Counted from the stretch's first letter, positions 1-8,851 are shown. The stretch: 64,000 nt of DNA from Rhodococcus pyridinivorans (GCF_900105195.1 NZ_FNRX01000002.1:124001-188000); one strand, 5' to 3'. The notes: a model not told the origin generated them from the letters alone. Numbers and translations: made by a program.

Positions 1-1369
1 AACCGTCGTCACCCCAGTCGTGCTGGAAGCCCGCCTTCTCGAGCCGGTCGTAGAACTCGGCGTCGCGTTCGCGGATCTTCTCGTAGATGGGGATCTGGAA
101 CTCGTGCATGATCCGGTACGGCAGGGACGCGAAGGTCAGGTCGGCCTTCTGGGTGGTGACGCCGGCGGCGAGGGCCCGCTCGGAGTACAGGTCGCCGAGA
201 CCGAGATCCATCAGCGAATCGGACCGGACGATGTGCGTCGACGAGCGCTGCACCATGGTGACGTCGGCGCCCACCTCCCACAGGGCACCGCAGATGTCGT
301 GGGCACTGTTGTTGGCACCGATCACGACGGCCTTCTTGCCGGCGTAGGCGTCCGGACCCGGGTGGGCGCTCGAGTGGTGCTGCTCGCCGCGGAACAGGTC
401 CATGCCGGGGAAGTCGGGGATGTTCGGCTTACCCGACATGCCGGTCGCGATGACGAGTTGCTTCGGCCGGAGGACCACCGGTTCGCCGTCGCGCAGGACG
501 TTGACGGTCCATTCGCCCGTTGCCTCGTCGTAGCTCGCGGAGGTGCACTCCGACTTCGACCAGTAGGGGACCTCCATCACCTTCGTGTACATCTCGAGCC
601 AGTCCGCGATCTTGTCCTTGGGCGCGAAGACCGGCCAGTTGTCGGGGAACGGCATGTACGGCAGGTGGTCGTACCAGACGGGGTCGTGCAGACACAGCGA
701 CTTGTAGCGGCTGCGCCACTGGTCGCCGGGACGGTCGTGCTTGTCGAGCACGATTGCGGGAACACCGAGCTGACGCATGCGCGCACCGAGCGCGATACCG
801 CCCTGACCACCACCGATGATCACGATGTAGGGCTGACGCGTGTAACCGAGTTCGCGTTCCTCGATCTCGCGCTGCTCCGACCACGTGACCCTCTGCTTGT
901 CGGCGCCGTGCTTCGTGCCGCGGGGACGACGCGTGCCCTTGTTCTCCTCGTATCCCTTCAGCTCCTGCATCGTGGTCAGCAGCGTGAAGGCGCGGTCCTG
1001 GCCGCTCTCCTCGTCGCGCTTGAGACGCAGGTGGCCGACGCCGCGACCGACCGCGGTCTCGAACGCGATCCAGGCGCTGAGTACGCCGTCGTCGTCGCTC
1101 GCTGGTTCGGTGGTGCGGAAGCCGCTGGGATCGGTGTCGGCGAGTCGCGCGTGCAGCATGTCCGAGACGCCCTCGCGTCCCTCGACGGTCTTGAGGTTCC
1201 AGGTGAAGGCGACCAGGTCGCGCCAGAAGGAATCGGTGCCGAACAGGCCCGCAGCGGCGTCGACATCGCGCTGTGCGAGGGCGGTTTCGAAAGCTTGCAA
1301 CCAGGCGTCGACGCGTTCGTCGGGCGTCGCGGTGCCGGAGGTCGTGGGCTTGTCGAGGGTGTCGGTCAT
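1..1369 (-). CDS. Flavin-containing monooxygenase / NAD(P)/FAD-dependent oxidoreductase, C-terminus cut by window edge
   Basis: The frame stays open from an ATG at 1367-1369 to the window edge, giving at least 456 residues, so the C-terminus is missing. Translating it shows an N-terminal section of about 160 residues resembling an NTF2/SnoaL-like fold (seen as composition and length only). After it comes a dinucleotide-binding motif IIGGGQGGIALGARM for FAD, then a second one, VVIGANNSAHDI, for NADPH. Between them, FRGEQHHSSAHPG resembles the flavin monooxygenase fingerprint. Such enzymes insert one oxygen atom into soft nucleophiles or ketones; the substrate cannot be read from sequence. It is divergent from the GAF regulator at 1517, which may control it. 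Confidence 0.8.
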   Translation of the reverse strand, partial: MTDTLDKPTTSGTATPDERVDAWLQAFETALAQRDVDAAAGLFGTDSFWRDLVAFTWNLKTVEGREGVSDMLHARLADTDPSGFRTTEPASDDDGVLSAWIAFETAVGRGVGHLRLKRDEESGQDRAFTLLTTMQELKGYEENKGTRRPRGTKHGADKQRVTWSEQREIEERELGYTRQPYIVIIGGGQGGIALGARMRQLGVPAIVLDKHDRPGDQWRSRYKSLCLHDPVWYDHLPYMPFPDNWPVFAPKDKIADWLEMYTKVMEVPYWSKSECTSASYDEATGEWTVNVLRDGEPVVLRPKQLVIATGMSGKPNIPDFPGMDLFRGEQHHSSAHPGPDAYAGKKAVVIGANNSAHDICGALWEVGADVTMVQRSSTHIVRSDSLMDLGLGDLYSERALAAGVTTQKADLTFASLPYRIMHEFQIPIYEKIRERDAEFYDRLEKAGFQHDWGDDG

Positions 1370-1484
1370 GGTGAGTCCTTTCCCGTGGTGATGTGATCCA
1401 GGACACTCCCCGCGGCCAGTTCCCCGCAAGCGTTGCGTCACGTTGCACGGCGCCCCACTTGTGGCGCAGCACACATTTGCCACC

Positions 1485-1490
1485 TATGCT
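1485..1490 (+). promoter_or_regulatory. -10 box (TATGCT) upstream of the GAF regulator
   Basis: TATGCT lies 26 bases before the chosen GTG start, with a GAGGAG ribosome-binding site between. It fits an actinobacterial SigA-type -10. The 147-bp divergent region is shared with the monooxygenase promoter on the other strand. Confidence 0.4.
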
Positions 1491-1516
1491 CCGAGGACGA
1501 CGACGAAGAGGAGACC

Positions 1517-2779
1517 GTGACCACGTTCAGCGCGATCGCGCCCGGCACCGACCTGTCGCGCTACGCGCGCGAGTTGACGCGGATGCACGACGCGGTCATC
1601 GGCGGCGCCCGGTCACCCATGCGACCCCGTCCGCTCGTGTCCCGTTCGTGGCAGCGCGTGCTCGACGCGGGCCTCGATCCCACCGGCACCAACGAACGCA
1701 GCCGGCTGCCCGTCGCGGAGATCGAGCGACGTCGCCGCGCGTCCGCCCTCTCCGCGGTGATCGGCGATCTCGAGCAGGTCATCACACCCGTCGCCGACGC
1801 CTCGCATCTGCTGCTGGTGGTGACCGACGCCGACGGCGTGATCCTCTGGCGCAGCGGTTCGGCACCGATCCGGTCACGCGCCGACGCCCTCGGTTTCCAG
1901 GAGGGAACTGTGTGGACCGAGTCGACCGTCGGCACGAACGCCATCGGCACGGCGCTCGCGGAGGCCGCGCCCGTGCAGTTGTTCTCGGGTGAACACTTCG
2001 AGACGACCCAGCATCCCTGGTACTGCACCGCTGCGCCGATCCACGATCCGATCCGCGGCGACCTGCTGGGCATCGTCGACGTCAGCGGTCCCGCGCTGAC
2101 CCTGCACCCGGCCATCATCGCCCTCGTCGACACCGCCGTCCGGCTCGCCGAAGCACAACTGTGGCGACGGCACGAGGTGCGACTCGAACGGCTGCGCACC
2201 GAGGCTGCTCCGTTGCTGTCGTCGACGCGGGGACCGGTGCTGCTCGTCGACGAGGACGGTTGGGTCGCGCACGCCTCCGGTATCGCCGCCGAGCGGGTCG
2301 CGGTTCCGCGGCACGCACGCCCACTGACCGTTCCCGGTATGGGACTGTGTGTGCCCGAGCGGCTTTCGCACGGCTGGCTGATCCGCGGCGCGGCCTCGTC
2401 GTCGCGCATGCGGATGGTGCTGCACGTGTCGTCGTCGCCCACAGTGGAGGTCTTCGGGGACGACGACTCATGGCACAGCATCGTCACCGCACGTCAGGCC
2501 GAGATCCTGCTGTTGCTGCACGAGCGCGGCCCGGACGGCATGACGGTCGCAGCGCTCAGCCGGGCCCTCTACGGGGACGACGACCATGCCGTGTCGGTCC
2601 GCGCCGAGGTGTCGCGACTGCGACGCGCGATCGGGGACGTGATCGAGAGCAAGCCCTACCGGCTCGCCACCACCGTCGACCTGTCGCTGGATCTCGGTGC
2701 GGACGAACGCCTCGCCGACTCCGAGTTCGTCCGCCGGTCGGGGGCGCCGGGGGTGCGGGCACTCGGCGTCTACCGCTGA
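1517..2779 (+). CDS. GAF-domain transcriptional regulator
   Basis: A 420-residue protein starting at GTG 1517, chosen because GAGGAG sits just before it; the frame is open further upstream to 1433. The N-terminal half has the arrangement of AcoR-type activators: RSWQRVLDAGLDP followed by a GAF domain containing TVWTESTVGTNAIGTALAE. There is no AAA+ sigma-54 ATPase domain. The C-terminal 90 residues (TARQAEILLLLHERG through SRLRRAIGD) look like a winged-helix DNA-binding domain. It is divergent from the flavin monooxygenase, so a ligand-sensing regulator of that gene is a reasonable inference; the ligand is unknown. Confidence 0.75.
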   Translation: MTTFSAIAPGTDLSRYARELTRMHDAVIGGARSPMRPRPLVSRSWQRVLDAGLDPTGTNERSRLPVAEIERRRRASALSAVIGDLEQVITPVADASHLLLVVTDADGVILWRSGSAPIRSRADALGFQEGTVWTESTVGTNAIGTALAEAAPVQLFSGEHFETTQHPWYCTAAPIHDPIRGDLLGIVDVSGPALTLHPAIIALVDTAVRLAEAQLWRRHEVRLERLRTEAAPLLSSTRGPVLLVDEDGWVAHASGIAAERVAVPRHARPLTVPGMGLCVPERLSHGWLIRGAASSSRMRMVLHVSSSPTVEVFGDDDSWHSIVTARQAEILLLLHERGPDGMTVAALSRALYGDDDHAVSVRAEVSRLRRAIGDVIESKPYRLATTVDLSLDLGADERLADSEFVRRSGAPGVRALGVYR

Positions 2780-2860
2780 CACGGCCGGGGGCATGTTTCC
2801 GCCCCTCGGGGACCGGGAACGCACCAGTGAACCCAAGTCGCCGAACATGCTGGAGACACA

Positions 2861-3259
2861 ATGACCGTTCTCGTCGTCACGGACAGCCCCGAAGGTCCGG
2901 CACAGAAGATCGCCCGGCTCGTCGCCGACGCGCTGGGAGAGCGGGACATCGACGTCACCGTCGGTGACACCTCCGATCTCGAGCGGTCGGAAGAGTTCGA
3001 GGGCGTCGTCTTCGGAGGCGAGGTCGACGCCGGCGAGTACTCGCCCGACACCGTCGAACTGTTGTCGTCGCGGGCCTCCGGGCTGAGTCAGCAGCTCGTG
3101 TGGTTGTTCGCGGTGGGCGACGAAAGCACCGAGGACACAACGGATCTGGTGTCCGAACTCGCCGCGCTCGACTACCGGTCGTTCAGTCCGTCCGCAGGCG
3201 AGGACGAGGTGCGGTCGTGGGCCGCCTTCATCGCCGACGAGATCGACGGACACAGCTGA
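2861..3259 (+). CDS. Flavodoxin-like protein
   Basis: A 132-residue acidic protein starting with MTVLVVTDSPEGPAQKIARLVADAL, which matches the first strand, phosphate loop and first helix of a flavodoxin fold. The later segment EFEGVVFGGEVDAGEYSPDTVELL fits the FMN-flanking region of short-chain flavodoxins. It probably binds FMN and acts in single-electron transfer or as a small reductase, but the redox partner is not evident. The start is the first ATG, about 80 bases after the regulator. It lies 31 bases before the metallo-hydrolase and could be co-transcribed with it. Confidence 0.6.
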   Translation: MTVLVVTDSPEGPAQKIARLVADALGERDIDVTVGDTSDLERSEEFEGVVFGGEVDAGEYSPDTVELLSSRASGLSQQLVWLFAVGDESTEDTTDLVSELAALDYRSFSPSAGEDEVRSWAAFIADEIDGHS

Positions 3260-3290
3260 ACCCGCACGTTCACCCGAGCGAAGGGCCACC

Positions 3291-4034
3291 ATGCTCCACA
3301 CGGATGTCGCACCGGGCGTGCATCGCCTCGCGCACGCCGACGTCAACGTCTACCTGATCGAGGACGACGCCGGAGTGACCGTCGTCGACACGGGACTACC
3401 CGCGACCGCTGGTCGCATCGAAGAGGCGATCTCACGCATCGGTCGCCGGATCGACGACGTGCAGGGAGTCGTCCTCACGCACGCCCACTTCGATCACGTC
3501 GGGTCGGCGAAGCGGCTGCGTGAACGGTGGCGGGTTCCGGTATGGGCGCATCGCGACGAGAAGTTCCTCGCCGCCCACCCCTATCGCTACCAGCACGAAC
3601 GCAACCGGCTGCTCTGTCCCGTTCGATATCCCGCCTGCATCCCCGTTCTCGCCCGGATGACCGTGGCCGGTGCGCTGTGGGTGCGCGGGGTCAACGACGT
3701 GACGCTCTTCCAGGACTCCCAACCGCTCGACCTGCCGGGCCGCCCCGTCCCCCTGCACACACCCGGCCACACCTACGGGCACTGCGCGCTGCATCTCCCG
3801 GACCGCGACACCGTGATCGTCGGCGACGCCATCGTCACCCTCGATCCGTACACGGACAGGCGCGGTCCGCAGATCGTCTCGGGTGCGGCGACCGCCGACA
3901 GCAGGACCGCCCTCGCCTCGCTGGCGGCCATCGCCGGCACCGGCGCGAAGCACGTCCTCGTCGGCCACGGTGAGCCCTGGCACGACGGTGCGGCCGCGGC
4001 CGTGGAACGAGCGGTGGCCGCCGGACCGAGCTGA
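3291..4034 (+). CDS. Metallo-beta-lactamase-fold hydrolase
   Basis: A 247-residue protein with the zinc-binding motif THAHFDHVG (HxHxDH) near residue 63, a further HTPGHTYGHCALH segment and a later VGDAIVTLDPY aspartate, all hallmarks of the glyoxalase II-like MBL fold. It starts at ATG 3291 with GAAGG upstream. Family members hydrolyse thioesters, lactones or related substrates; the actual substrate is not predictable. It sits directly after the flavodoxin-like gene. Confidence 0.85.
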   Translation: MLHTDVAPGVHRLAHADVNVYLIEDDAGVTVVDTGLPATAGRIEEAISRIGRRIDDVQGVVLTHAHFDHVGSAKRLRERWRVPVWAHRDEKFLAAHPYRYQHERNRLLCPVRYPACIPVLARMTVAGALWVRGVNDVTLFQDSQPLDLPGRPVPLHTPGHTYGHCALHLPDRDTVIVGDAIVTLDPYTDRRGPQIVSGAATADSRTALASLAAIAGTGAKHVLVGHGEPWHDGAAAAVERAVAAGPS

Positions 4035-4279
4035 CAGATGTGATCGGTCCACGGGAACCGGGGACATGCCCGCACGGCGCGGGCACACCGGCCGCATGAA
4101 TCCTCTCGGTGCCACTCTTCTGACCGGCGTCGCCGACCCGAAGCTCGGGGCTTTCTCACGGTTCGACGGAAGCTGGGGACGAGGGGCGCACCTGGATCCT
4201 CGAGGAGAAGATGGTCGCCACCCGGCGGTAGAAACGAGAAGAGGCTCCGACTCCCTGACGAGTGCCGGAACCTCTTCCG
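4035..4279. other. Intergenic region with no recognised gene
   Basis: About 245 bases between the metallo-hydrolase and the tRNA gene. I see no convincing ORF or strong hairpin; it should hold the 3' end of the hydrolase transcript and the downstream flank of the reverse-strand tRNA. Confidence 0.5.
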
Positions 4280-4367
4280 TGGCGGAAGCGGAGGGATTTG
4301 AACCCCCGTTGGTGTTACCCAAGCTCGCTTTCAAGGCGAGTGCATTCGGCCGCTCTGCCACGCTTCC
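4280..4367 (-). tRNA. tRNA-Ser (anticodon TGA)
   Basis: Read on the reverse strand, the gene opens GGAAGCG and closes CGCTTCC plus discriminator G and an encoded CCA. The anticodon stem CTCGC/GCGAG encloses CTTGAAA, giving anticodon TGA, which reads UCA/UCG serine codons. A long variable arm and the GGTTCAAATCC T-loop fit a class II serine tRNA. Total length is 88 bases with CCA. Confidence 0.95.
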
Positions 4368-4418
4368 GTGGCAGATCCTAACCGCTCCGCGCAAGCAGGG
4401 CATAACCGATTCGCGACC

Positions 4419-4889
4419 TCAGCAGTCGGCCAGAGTGTGCTCGACGCGCGCGAAGACCCGCGCCAGCATGTCGAGCTCGTCGGCCGACAGCAGGTCGATG
4501 AGGTAGTTGCGCACGTCGTCGACGTGGGTGGGGGCGGCCTCCGCCAGACGCCGCCTGCCTTCGTCGGTGATGGTGGCGAGCACACCGCGACCGTCGTCGG
4601 GGCACGAGCTGCGCACGACCATCTTCTCCTGCTCCATCCGCCGGATCTGATGGGTGAGCCGGCTGCGTGAGGAGAGCACGCCGTCGGCGAGATCGCTCAT
4701 GCGCAGGGCGCCCTCGGGGGCTTCGGAGAGCATGACCAGGATCCGATATTCCGCCAGCGACAGGTCGTGTCGGTCGTTGAGAGACCGACTGAGGGCGCTC
4801 ATGAGACGGTTGTTGCCGTCCATGTAGAGACGCCAGGCCTCCTGCTCCTTTGCGGTCAGCCACTTGGGTTCGTCTCGTTCGCTGGTCAC
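4419..4889 (-). CDS. MarR-family transcriptional regulator
   Basis: 156 residues from a GTG start at 4889. I chose it because TACACT lies 6 bases upstream, a typical leaderless arrangement, and homology-like sequence begins there; the frame extends upstream to 5018. The winged-helix core is visible: LSLAEYRILVMLSEAPEGALRMSDLA, then SSRSRLTHQIRRMEQEKMVVRS and the wing DGRGVLATITDEG. It should bind DNA as a dimer, usually repressing a neighbour and released by small aromatic ligands. The divergent quinone oxidoreductase at 5009 is the likely target (inference). Confidence 0.85.
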   Translation of the reverse strand: MTSERDEPKWLTAKEQEAWRLYMDGNNRLMSALSRSLNDRHDLSLAEYRILVMLSEAPEGALRMSDLADGVLSSRSRLTHQIRRMEQEKMVVRSSCPDDGRGVLATITDEGRRRLAEAAPTHVDDVRNYLIDLLSADELDMLARVFARVEHTLADC

Positions 4890-5008
4890 GCCGGGAGTGT
4901 AATGCCGACGGCCCGATCCGGTTACCGCACGGTAGCTTCGAGCAGGTGAGCGCGCGGCGAGCGGCGTGATCGTCTCCTCACTGCCCCGCACGCGATAGCG
5001 TCGAACAC

Positions 5009-5995
5009 ATGTATGCAATCGTCGCCACCGAACCCGGTGGTCCAGAAGTTCTCCGGTGGACCGAGCAGCCCGACCCGGACCTGCCTCCCGGGCACGTACT
5101 TCTCGATGTCGCGGCGACCGCGGTCAACCGCGCCGACCTGCTGCAACGGCGCGGCCTCTACCCGCCGCCCCCGGGGGCGAGCGACATCCTGGGCCTCGAA
5201 TGCTCCGGAGTGATCTCCGAACTCGGCGAGGGTGTGACGGGCTGGAACATCGGCGACAAGGTCTGTGCTCTCCTCACCGGTGGCGGTTACGCCGAGAAGG
5301 TCGCGGTCCCTGCCTCCCAGCTGCTGCCCGTCCCGAAGGGCATGGACATCGCGGTCGCCGCGTCGCTTCCCGAGATCGCGTGCACGGTGTGGTCGAACGT
5401 CGTGATGACCGCCGGCCTGAAGCGCGGCGACGTCCTGCTCGTCCACGGTGGCGGCGGAGGCATCGGCACACATGCCATCCAGGTGGGCAAGGCGCTCGGC
5501 GCGAAGGTGGCGGTGACGGCCTCGGCCGGCAAACTCGACCGCTGCCGCGAACTCGGCGCCGACCTGGCGATCGACTACCGCGAACAGGACTTCGTCTCCG
5601 AGGTGCGCACTGCCTTCGGTGGCGCCGACGTGGTGCTCGACAACATGGGTGCGAAGTACCTGTCCCGGAACATCGACGTCCTCGCTCCGGACGGACGGCT
5701 CGTCGTCATCGGCATGCAGGGTGGCACGAAGGGTGAACTGCACCTCGGCAAGTTGCTCGCCAAGCGCGGTCACGTCATCGCGACCGGTCTGCGCGGCCGT
5801 CCGGACTCGGGGCCGTCGGGCAAGAGCGCGATCATCGACTCCGTGCGCGCCGATCTGTGGCCGCTCATCGAGGAGGCGAAGGTCCATCCCGTCGTGCACG
5901 CCGAGCTGCCGATCACCGAGGCGGCACAGGCGCACGAACTGCTCGACAGCCCCGAGACCGTCGGGAAGGTCGTGCTGCGGATCGAACGGAACTAG
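5009..5995 (+). CDS. NAD(P)H-quinone oxidoreductase (zeta-crystallin/PIG3 type)
   Basis: 328 residues of the medium-chain dehydrogenase fold. The N-terminal GroES-like part contains VNRADLLQRRGLYPPPPGASDILGLE, typical of the PIG3 quinone oxidoreductase subgroup. The Rossmann motif is VHGGGGGIGTHAIQVGKALGA. No structural-zinc cysteine cluster is seen, which fits a zinc-free quinone reductase. ATG 5009 follows TAGCGT by 7 bases, suggesting a leaderless mRNA. It corresponds in position to Rv3777 of M. tuberculosis. Its 3' end overlaps the convergent gene by 4 bases. Confidence 0.85.
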   Translation: MYAIVATEPGGPEVLRWTEQPDPDLPPGHVLLDVAATAVNRADLLQRRGLYPPPPGASDILGLECSGVISELGEGVTGWNIGDKVCALLTGGGYAEKVAVPASQLLPVPKGMDIAVAASLPEIACTVWSNVVMTAGLKRGDVLLVHGGGGGIGTHAIQVGKALGAKVAVTASAGKLDRCRELGADLAIDYREQDFVSEVRTAFGGADVVLDNMGAKYLSRNIDVLAPDGRLVVIGMQGGTKGELHLGKLLAKRGHVIATGLRGRPDSGPSGKSAIIDSVRADLWPLIEEAKVHPVVHAELPITEAAQAHELLDSPETVGKVVLRIERN

Positions 5996-7191
5996 AGGTT
6001 GCGGAGCTCACGGACGAGCTGATCGACCTCGAAGCTCGTGGTGTAGGGGGCGAGGCCGATGCTCACCGCTCCCCCTTCGTCGCTGACGCCGAGGGAGTCG
6101 AGGAGCCGGCTCGATCCGCGGGTGCTCGCCACCGTCGCGATGCGGCGGTCGGCGAGATGCGCGGCGACCTTCTCGGCCGGGACCCCGTCGACGGTGAAGC
6201 TGAGGGTGGGGACGCGGCTCGACGCGCGGCCGAGCACGATCACGCCGGTGAGACTGTCGAGCTGTCGCATCAGACGGTCGAACAGCACGTCCTGGTAGTT
6301 CTGCATCGAGCTGATCGAGATGTCGAGACGCTCGCGGCGCGAACCGGTGGCGTCGTCGTCCAGTGAGGCCATGAAGTCGATGGACGCAGGGATACCGGCG
6401 AGCAGACCGAACTGGTGACCGCCCACCTCGAGGCGTTCGGCGCCGCGCGCGTGCGGGTTCAGCGACATGGCCGGAACCCGTTCGAGATGCGCGGGGTCGG
6501 AGAAGACGAGCGCACCGATCTGCGGGCCTCCCCACGAGGCGATGTCGACGGTGATGACGTCGGCGCCGAGATCGTCGATGTCGACGTGGGCGTAGGGGGC
6601 AGCGCCCGCGGCGTCGACGACCATGAGCCCACCGACCTCGTGGACGAGATCCGCGACGACTCGCACGTCGGGCGCGGTGCCGACGATCGACGACGCCGCG
6701 GTGAGCGCGACGAGCCGGGTGGTGGGCGTGATGAGTTCCTCGTACTGCCAGGTGGGCAGCTCGCACGTCTCGATCTCGACCTCGGCCCAGCGCACCTGCG
6801 CGCCGTAGCGGCTCGCGACCCGCAACCAGGGAGCGATGTTCGCCTCGTCGTCGAGCCGTGAGAGCACCATGCCGGTGCCGAGCCCGAGGCGGGAACTGAG
6901 TGCTTCGGCGAGCCAGGCGAGCAACACCGCGTGGCTCGGGCCCAGGACGACCCCGTCCGGATCGGCACCCACGAGTTCCGCGACCGCGACGCGCGCCTCC
7001 TGGAGGATCGCGGCGCTGCGACGTGACGACAGGTGCCGTCCGGTCGACGACGCGGCCGAGTTACGGAAGGCAGTGGACACGGTGCGCGACACCACATCGG
7101 GGATCTGCATACCGGCCCGTGGATCGAGATGGATCCACCCGTCCCCGAGCGAGGGGATCAACCCCCGGATCCGGGCAACGTCGTAAGCCAT
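5992..7191 (-). CDS. Class V aminotransferase / cysteine desulfurase-like protein lacking the PLP lysine
   Basis: 399 residues from ATG 7191 (MAYDVARIRGL), chosen because TAGAGT lies 7 bases upstream. The fold-type I sequence is clear: GADPDGVVLGPSHAVLLAWLAEAL, LVALTAASSIVGTAPDV and VVDAAGAAPYAHVDIDDLGAD. Where SufS/Csd enzymes carry SGHK, this protein has VDIASWGGPQIG, so the Schiff-base lysine appears to be replaced by serine. It may therefore be a non-PLP or non-catalytic relative. It matches the position of Rv3778c, annotated as an aminotransferase. Confidence 0.75.
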   Translation of the reverse strand: MAYDVARIRGLIPSLGDGWIHLDPRAGMQIPDVVSRTVSTAFRNSAASSTGRHLSSRRSAAILQEARVAVAELVGADPDGVVLGPSHAVLLAWLAEALSSRLGLGTGMVLSRLDDEANIAPWLRVASRYGAQVRWAEVEIETCELPTWQYEELITPTTRLVALTAASSIVGTAPDVRVVADLVHEVGGLMVVDAAGAAPYAHVDIDDLGADVITVDIASWGGPQIGALVFSDPAHLERVPAMSLNPHARGAERLEVGGHQFGLLAGIPASIDFMASLDDDATGSRRERLDISISSMQNYQDVLFDRLMRQLDSLTGVIVLGRASSRVPTLSFTVDGVPAEKVAAHLADRRIATVASTRGSSRLLDSLGVSDEGGAVSIGLAPYTTSFEVDQLVRELRNL

Positions 7192-7257
7192 GGCAGACAC
7201 TCTAGGTCCCGATGTCAATGGGACGCGCCGTACCTGCACTCGGCGTTGCCCTCTCGG

Positions 7258-7263
7258 TAGGCT
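7258..7263 (+). promoter_or_regulatory. -10 box (TAGGCT) of the bpa gene
   Basis: TAGGCT lies about 75 bases before the bpa ATG. The leader between them is rich in short inverted repeats of CCCGGG type, so bpa probably has a structured 5' UTR, unlike its leaderless neighbours. Confidence 0.4.
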
Positions 7264-7337
7264 CGATCGGGGTACCCGGCACTCCGGGTCCCTCGGGTAA
7301 CCGGGCACCCCCGAGGTGGGAAAGGGAGAATGGAGCC

Positions 7338-7922
7338 ATGACGCATCCGGACAACGACCAGGTTCTCGTGATCGGCCCCGGCGGCCGGCCCATCCGTGTC
7401 TCCCGCGAGGAGGCGGCCCGCGTGGAGGCCGACGGCCGGCCGGAGGAGGAGAAGACCGAGAACGGCGGCGAATCCCTGGCCGACATGGTCGAGCAGCCGG
7501 CGAAGGTCATGCGGATCGGCACCATGATCAAACAGCTCCTCGAAGAGGTGAAGGCCGCGCCGCTCGACGACGCCAGCCGCACCCGGCTCAAGGACATCCA
7601 CCTGTCGTCCATCCGCGAACTCGGTCAGGGCCTCGCCCCCGATCTGCGGGAGGAACTCGAGCGGCTCGCGCTGCCCTTCGGTGAGGACGCGGTGCCCTCC
7701 GACGCCGAGCTGCGCATCGCGCAGGCTCAGCTCGTCGGTTGGCTCGAAGGTCTGTTCCACGGCATCCAGACAGCGCTGTTCGCTCAGCAGATGGCGGCTC
7801 GTGCCCAGCTCGAGCAGATGCGTCAGGGAGCGCTTCCTCCCGGCGTCGCGCAGGGCGGTCGCGGCCAGAACGATCAATCGTTTCCCGGTCAGACCCACCC
7901 CGGAACCGGCCAGTACCTGTAG
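7338..7922 (+). CDS. bpa: Bacterial proteasome activator Bpa/PafE
   Basis: 194 residues. Bpa forms ring-shaped helical oligomers that dock on the 20S proteasome and open it without ATP. The helical core runs roughly from SLADMVEQPAKVMRIGTMIKQLLEEV through QLVGWLEGLFHGIQTALFAQQMAARAQLEQMR. The last four residues are GQYL, the proteasome-docking C-terminus known for this family. ATG 7338 is preceded by GGGAG. The gene corresponds to Rv3780, which also lies immediately before the galactan exporter ATPase gene. Confidence 0.92.
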   Translation: MTHPDNDQVLVIGPGGRPIRVSREEAARVEADGRPEEEKTENGGESLADMVEQPAKVMRIGTMIKQLLEEVKAAPLDDASRTRLKDIHLSSIRELGQGLAPDLREELERLALPFGEDAVPSDAELRIAQAQLVGWLEGLFHGIQTALFAQQMAARAQLEQMRQGALPPGVAQGGRGQNDQSFPGQTHPGTGQYL

Positions 7923-7979
7923 TCCCACCGGGTACGCCCCGGGACTCGGGTATCGGCGCGACGGGTACGCTCGGGTCCC

Positions 7980-8006
7980 GTGTCAGCGTCTGGAGCAGCA
8001 TCGTGA
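7980..8006 (+). CDS. Possible leaderless upstream mini-ORF before wzt
   Basis: GTG at 7980 follows a TACGCT box (7966-7971) by 8 bases and opens an 8-codon frame. Its TGA at 8004-8006 overlaps the GTG start of wzt at 8003 (GTGA). If transcription starts at the GTG, translation of this peptide would be coupled to wzt. Only spacing and overlap support it. Confidence 0.3.
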   Translation: MSASGAAS

Positions 8007-8851
8007 GTCGGGTCAGCATCGAAACGCGCGGCGCGTGCGTCGACTTTCCCATCTTCGACGCCAAGACCCGGTCCTTGAAGAAGGCCTTCCTGGGTAAGGC
8101 GGGCGGGGCGATCGGCCGCAACGACTCCGATGTCGTGGTCGTCGAGGCTCTGCGCGACATCACGATGTCGTTGAAGGAAGGCGACCGCGTCGGGCTCGTC
8201 GGCCACAACGGTGCCGGCAAGTCCACGCTGCTGCGTCTGCTCTCCGGGATCTACGAGCCCACGCGCGGCCACGCTCGGGTGAAGGGTCGCGTCGCGCCGG
8301 TGTTCGACCTCGGCGTCGGCATGGACCCGGAGATCTCCGGCTACGAGAACATCATCATCCGCGGCATGTTCCTCGGGATGAGCCGCAAGCAGATGCTGGC
8401 CAAGGTCGACGAGATCGCGGACTTCACCGAGCTCGGCGACTACCTCAACATGCCGCTGCGCACCTACTCGACCGGTATGCGGGTGCGTGTCGCGCTCGGC
8501 GTGGTCACCAGCATCGATCCCGAGATCCTGCTGCTCGACGAGGGCATCGGCGCGGTCGACGCGGAGTTCATGAAGAAGGCGCGGGTGCGTCTGCAGGATC
8601 TCGTCGCGCGCTCGGGCATCCTCGTGTTCGCCAGCCATTCGAACGAGTTCCTCGCCCAACTGTGCGACCAGGCGATGTGGATCGACCACGGCCAGATCCG
8701 CGAGCAGGGCGACATCGAGCACGTGGTGCGCGCCTACGAGGGCGACGAGGCCGGCGATCACGTGCGCACGATCCTCCACGAGCTCGAGCGTGAGCGGATC
8801 GCGAAGTCCGCCTCCGACGCCGCGGCCTCGACGGGTTCGAACGGTGGCTGA
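8003..8851 (+). CDS. wzt: Galactan export ABC transporter ATP-binding protein
   Basis: 282 residues. This is the ATPase half of the Wzm-Wzt exporter thought to flip lipid-linked galactan across the membrane. Visible motifs are Walker A GHNGAGKST, the signature-like YSTGMRVRVALG, Walker B ILLLDEGIGAVDAEF and the switch histidine in FASHSN. GTG 8003 was chosen for GGAG about 8 bases upstream; the frame is open to 7739. It overlaps glfT1 by 8 bases. The partner permease is not adjacent but 9.6 kb away at 18444. It corresponds to Rv3781. Confidence 0.9.
   Translation: MSRVSIETRGACVDFPIFDAKTRSLKKAFLGKAGGAIGRNDSDVVVVEALRDITMSLKEGDRVGLVGHNGAGKSTLLRLLSGIYEPTRGHARVKGRVAPVFDLGVGMDPEISGYENIIIRGMFLGMSRKQMLAKVDEIADFTELGDYLNMPLRTYSTGMRVRVALGVVTSIDPEILLLDEGIGAVDAEFMKKARVRLQDLVARSGILVFASHSNEFLAQLCDQAMWIDHGQIREQGDIEHVVRAYEGDEAGDHVRTILHELERERIAKSASDAAASTGSNGG

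Noticed and set aside
4280..4367. tRNA-Ser as an attachment site for an integrated element
   Set aside because: No integrase and no second copy of the tRNA 3' end were seen nearby; the flanking genes keep the conserved order.
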